Source: Streptomyces sp. Edi2 (GTDB lineage: Bacteria; Actinomycetota; Actinomycetes; Streptomycetales; Streptomycetaceae). Taken from it: 64,000 nt of DNA. Each line of letters starts with the position of its first letter. Positions within the stretch are counted from its first letter, which is position 1. The stretch covers positions 992,001-1,056,000 of the forward strand of contig NZ_JBEJGX010000003.1 of the NCBI RefSeq assembly GCF_040253635.1, given 5' to 3'. Under the pieces are notes generated by a model. That model searched no databases and had not been told where the DNA came from. It saw nothing but the letters and a program-made list of their open reading frames with translations. The translations under genes were made by a program, and so were the position numbers. Shown here in pieces: positions 53,461 through 61,738 of this stretch.

Positions 53461-54540
53461 CTACCTACCTTCGGGCTCCGCCGGAGCGACGGGCTCCGCC
53501 GGGACGACAGGCCGAGCCGGGGCGACAGGCCGAGCCGGGACAACGGGCTGCGCCGGAGCGACGGGCTGTGCAGCCACTCGGCTCCGTGGCGCGGCTTCCG
53601 GGGCCGGGCGCTGCATCTTCCCCGTCTTCCCCCGCATCCGCGACACCGCGACGCCGGACAGGCAGAGAAGGCCGCCGCAGAGCGTCAGCAGGCCGGGCAC
53701 CTCACCGAGGAACAGCCAGGACAGGAAGACGACGAGCACCGGCACCGCGTAGGTCGTGGTGCCCATCTTCCCGACGGTCGTCCGCGACACCGCGTAGGCC
53801 CACGTGGTGAACGCAAGGGCCGTCGGGAAGATGCCCAGGTACACGATCTGCAGCGTGGCCGCCACAGGAGCCCGGCTCACCTGCGACACCAACTGCCCGG
53901 CGAACGGCAGACAGGCCACCGCCCCGGAGAGCGCACCGAACGTCGTCACCTGCATCGGTGTGGCGTGCTTCAGCGTCGGCTTCTGCAGCACCACACCCAC
54001 CGCGTTCGCCAGCGCCGCGAACAAGCACAGCAGTACGCCGACGAGAGACGACTGTCCCCCGCCGGACAGGGACAGCCCGACCACCACGGCCCCGGTGAAC
54101 GACACCGCCATGCCCGCCAGCAGCTTGCGCGGGAAGCCCTCCTTGAGCAGCCATCCGCCCAACAGCGCCATCAGAATCGGCCCGATATTGATGACCAGGG
54201 CGGCTGTTCCGGCATCCACGTGCTGCTCGCCCGAGTTCAACGCCACCATGTACGCGCCGAACCACAGGACCCCCGAGGCCACGATGCCGGGCCAGGCCTC
54301 GCGCGGCGGGAATCCACCGCCCCGAACGAGCAGCAGGACACTCAGCACAACGGACGCCACCAGCAGCCTGCCCAGGGCAAGCGCACCCGGCCCGAAATCC
54401 GCGGCGCAGTTGCGGATCACGATGAATGCCGAGGCCCACAGCAGCACGGTGACCAGGGCCGCCGCGACCGCTCGGCCGTCCAGCCCGCCCACGGAGCCGG
54501 CCTCGCAGCTCCCTGTCGTTATTTCCCTCTGTCGGCTCAC
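53461..54540 (-). CDS. EamA (DMT)-family transporter with repeat tail
   Basis: 359 residues with ten hydrophobic segments in two EamA halves (for example VAAALVTVLLWASAFIVIRN, LALGRLLVASVVLSVLLLV, MALLGGWLLKEG, FPTALAFTTWAYAVSRTTVG, VPVLVVFLSWLFLGEVPGLL). DMT exporters move amino acids or drugs. After residue 300 there is a non-membrane tail of hexapeptides PVAPAQ, PVVPAR, PVAPAR, PVVPAE, PVAPAE from five 18-bp repeats at 53473-53562. Divergent from the LysR gene at 54767, its likely regulator. Confidence 0.88.
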   Translation of the reverse strand: MSRQREITTGSCEAGSVGGLDGRAVAAALVTVLLWASAFIVIRNCAADFGPGALALGRLLVASVVLSVLLLVRGGGFPPREAWPGIVASGVLWFGAYMVALNSGEQHVDAGTAALVINIGPILMALLGGWLLKEGFPRKLLAGMAVSFTGAVVVGLSLSGGGQSSLVGVLLCLFAALANAVGVVLQKPTLKHATPMQVTTFGALSGAVACLPFAGQLVSQVSRAPVAATLQIVYLGIFPTALAFTTWAYAVSRTTVGKMGTTTYAVPVLVVFLSWLFLGEVPGLLTLCGGLLCLSGVAVSRMRGKTGKMQRPAPEAAPRSRVAAQPVAPAQPVVPARPVAPARPVVPAEPVAPAEPEGR

Positions 54541-54766
54541 GATGTGCCCTCCCGGATTCTCTTTACGCTCACCCTGAAATATCCAGGCGGATACGATGCC
54601 GAACTCCGGGACGAGCCGGCGCGGAAACCGCCACCGCTAAAGCAACATGTACGGGCTTCACGACAATTACTCCTGGGGAAGCGCTTCTTCGGGAAGTTCC
54701 ATCACAACAGCCGCCGTCCGAAAGGGCCAGCGAAGTTTGCTGAAGGTGGGGTATTAGCATCGCTTC

Positions 54767-55687
54767 ATGTTCGACCTCAATCGCCTGCGTGCGCTGCGCG
54801 CCGTGGCCACGCACGGCTCGGTGACGGGCGCGGCCGCCGCTCTGGGCTACACGCCGTCCGCCGTCTCCCAGCAGATCGCCAAGCTGGAGCGCGAGACCGG
54901 CTCCCCACTGCTCGACCGGCAGGGCGGCAAGGTCGGGCTCACGCCCGCGGCCTGGCTGCTCGCCGAGGCGACGGACGAGGTCATGGCGGTGCTGGAGCAA
55001 GCCCGCTCGCGCCTGGAGGAAGAGCGCGACCAGCCCACCGGTCAGCTGGTGCTGGCCACGTTCCCCACCGCCTGCCGGGGCTTCGTCGCCGCCTCGCTCG
55101 CCGATCTCGCCGGGCGCCACCGCGCCCTGGACTGCCGGCTGGTGGAGTGTGACCCCAACGTCGCCATCAGCCTTGTCGTACGGGGTGAGGCGGATCTTGC
55201 GGTCGTGCACGACTGGCACAACACCCCCCTGACGCTTCCCGCCTCGCTGTCCGTCACCGAGCTGGGTGAGGACATCGCCGACGTGATCCTGCCCGAAGGG
55301 CACCCGCTCGCCGACCGGGAGAGCGTGACCCCGTACGACCTGCGAGGGGAACGCTGGATCGGGCACGGCCCAGGGGCCATGTGCCATGAGTGGCTGGTGC
55401 GTTCCTTCTCCGATCTCGGCATCGAACCGGACCTCGCCTACAAGGTCGGAGAGTTCGAGTCGCAAATAGCGTTACTGGCGGCGGGGTTGGGCGTCGCCAT
55501 GCTGCCCCGGCTCGGCCGCGGCGCCCTGCCTCCCACCGTCCGTGTCGTCCCGATGCACCCCGCGCCCTCCCGCAAGCTGTCGGCCGTCTGGCGCTCCCAG
55601 GCCGACCGCAGGCCCGCGGTTCACGCGGCCTTGGCGGCGCTGCGGGGGCGCCGGCCGGGCGCGGATGCCATCCCCACGCGGGCCTGA
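54767..55687 (+). CDS. LysR-family regulator with a TTA codon
   Basis: 306 residues. N-terminal winged HTH FDLNRLRALRAVATHGSVTG then TPSAVSQQIAKLERETG (1-58) and a PBP2-type effector domain. Leu236 is TTA (55472-55474), so expression may depend on bldA. Divergent from the EamA transporter, the common exporter-regulator arrangement. A 14-bp repeat array follows 49 bp after the stop. Confidence 0.9.
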   Translation: MFDLNRLRALRAVATHGSVTGAAAALGYTPSAVSQQIAKLERETGSPLLDRQGGKVGLTPAAWLLAEATDEVMAVLEQARSRLEEERDQPTGQLVLATFPTACRGFVAASLADLAGRHRALDCRLVECDPNVAISLVVRGEADLAVVHDWHNTPLTLPASLSVTELGEDIADVILPEGHPLADRESVTPYDLRGERWIGHGPGAMCHEWLVRSFSDLGIEPDLAYKVGEFESQIALLAAGLGVAMLPRLGRGALPPTVRVVPMHPAPSRKLSAVWRSQADRRPAVHAALAALRGRRPGADAIPTRA

Positions 55688-55736
55688 TGCGGGAGCACAA
55701 CCCGGCACCTGCCGTCTCTTTGGCACACCAGTCACA

Positions 55737-55796
55737 CCCGATGACTCACACCCGATGACTCATGCCCGATGACTCATGCCCGATGACTCATGCCCG
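55737..55796. repeat. 14-bp tandem repeat, unit CCCGATGACTCATG
   Basis: Four full copies plus a partial fifth, between the LysR gene and the 3' end of the convergent SDR gene. Confidence 0.9.
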
Positions 55797-55831
55797 AGGT
55801 CTAGCGTCTGAGGACTCAGGTGCCCGAGGCC

Positions 55832-56755
55832 TCACGGACGGCGGTGTGCTGCGTCGCCGCGGCCACCGGGGCCCAGGAGTCCGGTCGCCTCGAAGGGGGT
55901 GCGGGCAGCCAGCCGGGGAAGCTCCCGCCGTGAGAGCCGGGTGACGACGGCCGGCAGGGCGGCACGTACCACCTGTGCCGCCCGGAGCCAGGCCGGTACG
56001 TAGACGGCAACGGCACGGCGTTCCACGGCGGTGACCATCCGGGCGGCGACCCACTCGGCCGGGTAGACCTTCCTCGCGGGCAAAGGCATGTGGGCGCGGA
56101 GTTCGCGCAGCACAGGGTGCTGGTCCGCGTCCCGGATCATGTCGGTGTCGGTCCAGTTCAGATAGGCGATTCCGACGCCCACGCGGTGCGAGGCGAATTC
56201 GGCACGCAGCGAGTGCGCGAAGGATTCCACCCCGGCCTTGGAAGCGCAGTAGGCGCTCATCAGGGGCGCGGCTCCGATGGAGGCCGTTGAGGCGATCTGC
56301 AGGAAGTATCCGTGTGCGGCGAGCAGGTCCGGCAGGAAGGAGCGCGCGGTGATCGCACTGCCGGTCAGGTTGACCTCGATCACCCGGCGCCAGGTTGCCG
56401 GATCGGACTCGGCGAAGGGCCCGCCCTCGGCGATCCCGGCGTTCGCGACGACGACGGACACCGGTCCCAGGCGGTCGTGGACCTCCTGTGCCACCTGCCG
56501 CATGGCGTCGTCGTCGGTGACATCGACCGCCCAGCAGCACGCTGTTACCGGAAGGGACGACGCCACGCGGCGCAGCGTCGCTTCCTCCCGCCCCAGCAGG
56601 GCCACCCGCGCTCCTCGCCGGGCCAGCTCGCGGGCGATTTCCTTTCCCAGACCGCGGGCCGCTCCGGTCACCACCGCGGTGCGTCCGTGCAGCGCATGCG
56701 GTCGCCGCGAGCCGGCCCTCGCACGCGGTCGCGGTGAGCGCGGTGAGCACGACAT
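55832..56755 (-). CDS. SDR oxidoreductase with C-terminal extension
   Basis: 307 residues from ATG 56755 (GGGGAG upstream). TGAARGLGKE near residues 29-38, NAG near 110, and catalytic YCASK near 178-182 within APLMSAYCASKAGVESFAHS. Beyond a normal 250-residue SDR there is an extension YVPAWLRAAQVVRAALPAVV with a hydrophobic helix typical of membrane-associated SDRs. Substrate unknown. Confidence 0.88.
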   Translation of the reverse strand: MSCSPRSPRPRARAGSRRPHALHGRTAVVTGAARGLGKEIARELARRGARVALLGREEATLRRVASSLPVTACCWAVDVTDDDAMRQVAQEVHDRLGPVSVVVANAGIAEGGPFAESDPATWRRVIEVNLTGSAITARSFLPDLLAAHGYFLQIASTASIGAAPLMSAYCASKAGVESFAHSLRAEFASHRVGVGIAYLNWTDTDMIRDADQHPVLRELRAHMPLPARKVYPAEWVAARMVTAVERRAVAVYVPAWLRAAQVVRAALPAVVTRLSRRELPRLAARTPFEATGLLGPGGRGDAAHRRP

Positions 56756-57007
56756 CGAGATCTCCCCACTCCGGACGACGATCGGTCGGGCTCCTTTCAC
56801 GGTAGGCGCGTCGGGGCACCGGCGCGCGCCACGCAGCGGGCCGCCCGTGGTGCTCGGACCGCGCATCCGCCGGGCATCCCGTCCGGCTCCCCCGGGCGCC
56901 GTTCGACTCCGCCGGCCATCCCGTCCGGCCCCACCGGCCACGCACTCGGTTCCGCACCATGGTCGTCCCGTCCGGCGGACCGCTTTTCGGTACCTTGCGC
57001 GAACGGG

Positions 57008-57032
57008 TGGCACGTTGTGCGTACGCGTGCCA
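57008..57032. promoter_or_regulatory. Dyad TGGCACG-N11-CGTGCCA upstream of the ATPase operon
   Basis: Perfect 7-bp arms, 137 bp before GTG 57169, inside the 413-bp divergent gap. No regulator of matching type is adjacent. Confidence 0.45.
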
Positions 57033-57168
57033 ACCTTCTGTAATCATCGGCGGCTGCCGTTGCCGTCGCTGACGTCGCAGCGGCTGTCATCCCAGTCGCC
57101 GGCTGCACAGTCGCCGGCTGCGGACCCGCTGTCCGCACCGTCGCTGTCTTCACGGGGGGCCGAACAGC

Positions 57169-59166
57169 GTGAAGGAACGTCCGTTGGGGATACAGGGCAT
57201 CGAGGCCCTGTACGAGGAGTGCCGCAGCCGGCTGCAAGACGGCAGAGACGCCGCCGGCGGGCGCGGGCTTCCCACCGTCGTCCTTGTCGGACCGCGTGGC
57301 AGCGGCAAGACCACCACCCTGAACTGGCTCGGCTACCTCGGTTCACGACGCCCGCACGCGTACTTCGACTTCGGCTCCGCCACGCCCCGCAGGCCCCATG
57401 AGGTCGCCGGCCGTCTGGCGTACGGGCTGTCGCACCGCTTTCCCCGGCAGACCCCCCTGGTCTTCCCGCGGCTGACGCTGGGCCTGGCCGTGGTGGCCCC
57501 CGAGCTGTCGCTGGACGCGACGGATCCCGAGCGGGCCAAGAAGCAGCTCCGCCAGGCGCTGCGCGGCCCCCAGGAGCCCAACGCCGCAGGTGACCGGGTC
57601 GCCGCGGTGGCCGGGTTGCTGCAGGACCTCAACCTGGTTCGGATCCCCGGCGTCAGCCTGCTGGCCAGCCTCATCCGGCAGCCGCCCAGCATGCCGCTGC
57701 GGGTGACCCGGCACACCGGATTCGCCTGGTACGCCGGTCCGTTGGCCGCCCTGGACGCGCTGGTCGAACTCAACCAGCTGAGCAAGAGCGAGGAGCCGGC
57801 GGACCGGGCCACGGCGGACCGGCGGCTGTGCGAGGCGTTCCTGGCCGATCTGCGCGGTGAGTACGCGCGCCGCCAACGCGACCGCAACTGCGTCGTGCTG
57901 CTGGACAACATCGATGCTCCCGGCGGGCGCGAATTCCTGGACCTGCTCATGGAGCTCCGGGACGCCAGCGGGCAACCGGATCCGCTCCTGACCGTGGCCG
58001 CGGCGTCGAACGTCGGCCGGGTGCCGGCGATGTTCGCCGCCGGCCCGGCAGGGGTGCGGCTCCGGCCCCCCGAGCAGGCCGGCTACGCCGACTGGGAAGC
58101 GGCCATCCCGGACCCGCCGCCGAACCGGTCCTGGCGCTGGTACTGCGTTCAGCTGCGCGGCCTGACCGCCGGCGAGACCGCCCAGCTCGGCACGAACATC
58201 GCCGCGCGGCTTCCGGAGGCCCCACTGCTCGCCCACCGGTTGACCGACGGACATCCGTGGAGCGTCCGGCAACTGCTCACCGCCTCGGCGCGCCTCGTGG
58301 GCCGCGAGGATCCGGAGAGGCTGCTGCGCGCGGTGCTCTCCGGCACCACGCCGTCCGCGGAAGGCGCCGACGAAGGACCGCTGCTGGAAGAGGAGGCGCG
58401 GCAGTACCTGCTGCGCGACCTGACCGACGACCAGCACCGTGCGCTCGTCGAGTGCTGTGCCGCCCGTGAGTTCGATGCCGCATGCGACGCGGGACTCCTC
58501 GACCGCTTCCAGTTGCACACCCGCGATTCGCTGGCCCGGGTGGTCGCGACCAGATTGTGGCTGACCGATCCGGTCCCCCAGGATGCCGAGGCCCGCGGTG
58601 GCCGGGGCAGCGGATATCTGGAAGGCATCCATCCGCACCCGTTACGCGGCAGCTCCGTCCTGCATCCGTGGCTGCGCCTGCTGCTGTTGCAGGAGCTGGC
58701 CGTCCGCCCGGACCGCTGGACGGCCGTCCACGGACAGTTGCGCACCTGGCACGCCCATCACGGCCACCCGCTGGAAGTGCTGTACCACTCCCTGGCGCTG
58801 CACCGGCTGGACGACGTCATCGAGCATCTCGCCCGGCGTCTGGCCGAACTCTCCGACACGGACGTCTGGTTGTACGAGCTGTACACGATCACCGCCGCAC
58901 CACTGCGCGAACCGGTGCTACCGGAGCAGCCCGCCACGCTGCGTCTGGAGCAGTTGGCCGCCGATCTCGCACCCCGCTCGTTCGCCGAGCACACGCCCCT
59001 GACCCTGCTGGTCGTCGGGCTGTGGCTGGCGTCCGATCCGCGCAACCGGCTGCCCGGCACGAATCCCGAGCTCAACCGGACCATCAACGCGATGCTCCAG
59101 GACCTTGCCATGCGCTCCGTCCCCCGCCGGATCGGGCTCATGCACGAGGCCGCGAAGTACGTGTGA
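57169..59166 (+). CDS. P-loop (STAND/NACHT-like) ATPase with a TTA codon
   Basis: 665 residues from GTG 57169. Walker A GPRGSGKT at 41-48; Walker B-like CVVLLDNID at 241-249 (Asp246); a sensor-type region LLTVAAASNVGRV near 270. The last 260 residues are helical (LLLLQELAVRPDRWTAVHGQ, EVLYHSLALHRLDDVIEHLA) like the winged-helix/TPR tail of STAND proteins. No transmembrane segment. Leu492 is TTA (58642-58644). The next gene starts 36 bp on. Probably a signal-transducing ATPase; the effector is unknown. Confidence 0.75.
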   Translation: MKERPLGIQGIEALYEECRSRLQDGRDAAGGRGLPTVVLVGPRGSGKTTTLNWLGYLGSRRPHAYFDFGSATPRRPHEVAGRLAYGLSHRFPRQTPLVFPRLTLGLAVVAPELSLDATDPERAKKQLRQALRGPQEPNAAGDRVAAVAGLLQDLNLVRIPGVSLLASLIRQPPSMPLRVTRHTGFAWYAGPLAALDALVELNQLSKSEEPADRATADRRLCEAFLADLRGEYARRQRDRNCVVLLDNIDAPGGREFLDLLMELRDASGQPDPLLTVAAASNVGRVPAMFAAGPAGVRLRPPEQAGYADWEAAIPDPPPNRSWRWYCVQLRGLTAGETAQLGTNIAARLPEAPLLAHRLTDGHPWSVRQLLTASARLVGREDPERLLRAVLSGTTPSAEGADEGPLLEEEARQYLLRDLTDDQHRALVECCAAREFDAACDAGLLDRFQLHTRDSLARVVATRLWLTDPVPQDAEARGGRGSGYLEGIHPHPLRGSSVLHPWLRLLLLQELAVRPDRWTAVHGQLRTWHAHHGHPLEVLYHSLALHRLDDVIEHLARRLAELSDTDVWLYELYTITAAPLREPVLPEQPATLRLEQLAADLAPRSFAEHTPLTLLVVGLWLASDPRNRLPGTNPELNRTINAMLQDLAMRSVPRRIGLMHEAAKYV

Positions 59167-59202
59167 GCACACCGCAGCACCCCGTCTCTAGGAGCCGGCA
59201 CC

Positions 59203-60750
59203 ATGCATCTGACCCCGCAACCCGCCGACGCACTCCCCCCGTGGTGGAAGGGGTGGCGAGGAATCGCCGCCCTCGTCCTCGCGCTGGCGCTGATAGCCGG
59301 CGGGCTCTGGTTCCTGTGGCCGGTGGCGGAGGACACCAGCTGCGCGGCGGACCAGCCGGGGCTGCACTGGGACGGCACCGGCCCGCAGCGGGAGTGTGTG
59401 GGGATCACGGATGAGAAGGCCTTCGCCTTCGACCCCCGTCTCAAGGGGATCACCGACCGGATCGCCCAGGAGAACCAACGCGTCCGCGCCCAGTGGGAGA
59501 AGCCCGCCTCCGGAAAGAGCCGTCTGCCCTACGTCAAGGTCGGTGTCCTGATGCCGATGACGGAGAGCGACACCAGCGCGCTGCCCCTCGCGGAGATCCG
59601 CTCGAGCCTGGAGGGCGTCTTCATCGCGCAGTGCCGGGCGAATGCCTGCCCCGAACTGTCCACGACCAGCTCCACCGGTATCCAGGGCAAGACACCGCTG
59701 ATCCAGCTCGTCCTGGCCCATGAGGGCCGTAATGAGACGCATTGGAAGCCGGTGGTCCGGCAATTGGCCGACCTGGCCGACGACGAGCATCCCCTGGTCG
59801 CCGTCACCGGCATGGGCGTCAGCGTCCCGGAGACCCAGGCAGCGGCCACCGAACTCAGCCGGCTGAAGATCCCCGCGATCGGTGCGGTCCTGACCGCCAC
59901 CGACCTCAACTCACCACGTCTGTTCAAGGTGTCACCGTCCAACGTCGACTACGCCAAGGCGCTCCGCCGGTATCTGGACCACTCTCCGCTGGCGAGGCAC
60001 CGCGGCTACCTCGTCTTCGACAGCAGGGACGACAACTACGTGAAGACCATGCGCAAGGCGTTCGACGAGGAGTTCAGCGACTACATCGGCCGGCGGCGCG
60101 CCTCATTCGTCGGCACGACCGGCCACAACCCCGCGGGTATCCCCCGGCTCTTCTACAACGCCGTCAACAACATCTGCTTGACCAAGGCGCAAGTGATCTT
60201 CTATGCCGGGCGCGACCGCGATCTCGCCGATCTCGTCCGTGCCCTGTCCACCCGCAGCCAGTGCGGTCACGATGCGCCGATCACGGTGATGACCGGGGCC
60301 ACCGGGGCGTTCGCGCAGGGACAGCAGGTGCAGAGCCTGCTCAGGGACAACAAGATCACCATTCTGAACGTCTCGGCGACGAGTCCCGCCCAGTGGGTCC
60401 GCGGCGTCCATGCCCCGTCCGGCTTCAAACCCTTCCACCAAGCCCTGCGGGACCTGCAGTTCCCCGACTCGGTGATGGACGACGGATACGCGATCATGCA
60501 CCATGACGCCGTGCTGACCGCGATCTGGGCCACCCGCAATGTCACCGGCCAGACCGGCAAGGAAGCGCCCGACGTCCAGGACGTGTACAACGAAATCACC
60601 AATCTGCATGACGCGAGCACCGTCCCCGCGGCCGGCGGCGAGCTCAGCTTCGACGACGCTTCCCACGGCTGGCCGCACAACAAGCCGATTCCCGTCATCC
60701 GGCTGCCCGAGCCCCTCAAGGACCCCGGCCCGCCCTACCTGGTGCCGTGA
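59203..60750 (+). CDS. Membrane-anchored periplasmic-binding-protein-like receptor
   Basis: 515 residues. A single transmembrane helix at 20-39 (IAALVLALALIAGGLWFLWP) leaves a short cytoplasmic N-terminus and a large outside domain. From about residue 110 it is a type-1 periplasmic-binding fold of the branched-chain amino-acid binding type: VKVGVLMPMTESDTSALPLA, VAVTGMGVSVPETQAAATEL, RGYLVFDSRDDNYVKTMRKA, DDGYAIMHHDAVLTAIWATR. No lipobox, and no permease or transporter ATPase nearby, so it looks like a sensor. Likely works with the STAND-like ATPase encoded 36 bp upstream. Confidence 0.8.
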   Translation: MHLTPQPADALPPWWKGWRGIAALVLALALIAGGLWFLWPVAEDTSCAADQPGLHWDGTGPQRECVGITDEKAFAFDPRLKGITDRIAQENQRVRAQWEKPASGKSRLPYVKVGVLMPMTESDTSALPLAEIRSSLEGVFIAQCRANACPELSTTSSTGIQGKTPLIQLVLAHEGRNETHWKPVVRQLADLADDEHPLVAVTGMGVSVPETQAAATELSRLKIPAIGAVLTATDLNSPRLFKVSPSNVDYAKALRRYLDHSPLARHRGYLVFDSRDDNYVKTMRKAFDEEFSDYIGRRRASFVGTTGHNPAGIPRLFYNAVNNICLTKAQVIFYAGRDRDLADLVRALSTRSQCGHDAPITVMTGATGAFAQGQQVQSLLRDNKITILNVSATSPAQWVRGVHAPSGFKPFHQALRDLQFPDSVMDDGYAIMHHDAVLTAIWATRNVTGQTGKEAPDVQDVYNEITNLHDASTVPAAGGELSFDDASHGWPHNKPIPVIRLPEPLKDPGPPYLVP

Positions 60751-60873
60751 CCTGGGCCGGAGCAAGGGAGCGCGACCCCGTAATCCGCGACCTCGTGAGA
60801 CGGCGTCAACTTCGGTGGTTAAACTTTCCATTACCGACGCGGCGGTGGCGGCGTCCAGGGCAAGGGGAGCTCG

Positions 60874-61254
60874 ATGGGTGACGGACTCAAGGCGGACATC
60901 GGGTCGTTGCGTACGGGTGGCACCGACTTCCACCGGATCGGCAAGGACTACCAGGCTCTCGTCAACACGCTGCAGAGTGGTCTTACCTCCCTCGAAGGCC
61001 AGGACACGCCGCCGTGGGGTGACGACGACCTGGGGGAGAAGTTCGGCGTCGTCTACGAGGGTCTGCGGGACGGCATGTACGAGTCGATGGGCCACCTGGC
61101 GTCGAAGCTCCAGGAAATCGGCGGCGGACTGCAGAACATGGCCAAGAACCACGAGGCCGACGAAGACTTCAACGAGTCCATGATGAAGCAGCATGTCGCG
61201 AACGAAGAAGCGGAGAGCCGGCTGATCGCCCAGGTCAAGCGGCCCAGCGTTTAG
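60874..61254 (+). CDS. WXG100-like protein
   Basis: 126 residues from ATG 60874 with AAGGGGAG before it. A helical hairpin around PPWGDDDLGEKFGVVYEGLR (Trp48-Gly49) with flanking helices FHRIGKDYQALVNTLQSGL and MYESMGHLASKLQEIGGGLQ is the WXG100-type layout. The acidic DDDLGEKF after the turn is common in actinobacterial ESX partners. Sits between the receptor and the long CpnT-like gene, so likely their secretion partner. Confidence 0.8.
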   Translation: MGDGLKADIGSLRTGGTDFHRIGKDYQALVNTLQSGLTSLEGQDTPPWGDDDLGEKFGVVYEGLRDGMYESMGHLASKLQEIGGGLQNMAKNHEADEDFNESMMKQHVANEEAESRLIAQVKRPSV

Positions 61255-61336
61255 GGTCGCCGGCTTCCGGCCTCCGGCCCGGTTTACCGACGGGTCTCCT
61301 CGTCACTGTTGCCGGGCATTGTTGTGCTCAGGCTCG

Positions 61337-61390
61337 GTTCCAGTTCCAGTTCCAGTTCCAGTTCCAGTTCCAGTTCCAGTTCCAGTTCCT
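61337..61390. repeat. 6-bp tandem repeat, unit GTTCCA
   Basis: Eight perfect copies and one variant, then about 130 bp of degenerate GGTTTCGGCTCC-like repeats. Non-coding, between the WXG100-like and CpnT-like genes. Confidence 0.9.
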
Positions 61391-61592
61391 TTCCGGTTTC
61401 AGTTCCTTTTCTAGTTCCGGTGCGGTTTCGACTCCGGTGCGGTTTCGGCTTTGGGGCCGTTTCGTTCTGGCTCCGGCTCAGTTTCCGTTCTGGCTCCTAC
61501 TCCCTTTCCTGATCTGGCGCGGTTTCTGTTCTCGCTCGGCTCCTGCTCTGCCTCGATGACGCCGTCCTGACTTACACCGACAGTCCTTGATC

Positions 61593-61710
61593 CGTACGTA
61601 CCCGAACCGCCTTACGTACCCAAGCCTCCGTACGTAACAAGCCGCCGTACATGCCCAACCTCCCTGCATGACCAAGCCGCCGTACGTAACCAAACCTCCG
61701 TACGCACCCG
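61593..61710. repeat. Imperfect 15-18-bp repeats around CCTCCGTACGTA
   Basis: About seven imperfect units, each carrying the palindrome TACGTA or a variant, just upstream of the GTG at 61739. Could be a regulatory array or a recombination-prone spacer. Confidence 0.6.
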
Positions 61711-61738
61711 AGTCACATCAGCCAAGGGGAACGCCGCC

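Noticed and set aside
61337..61390. GTTCCA array considered as CRISPR
   Set aside because: The units are 6 bp with no spacers and no cas genes are nearby; it is a simple tandem repeat. The same applies to the arrays at 38071 and 55737.
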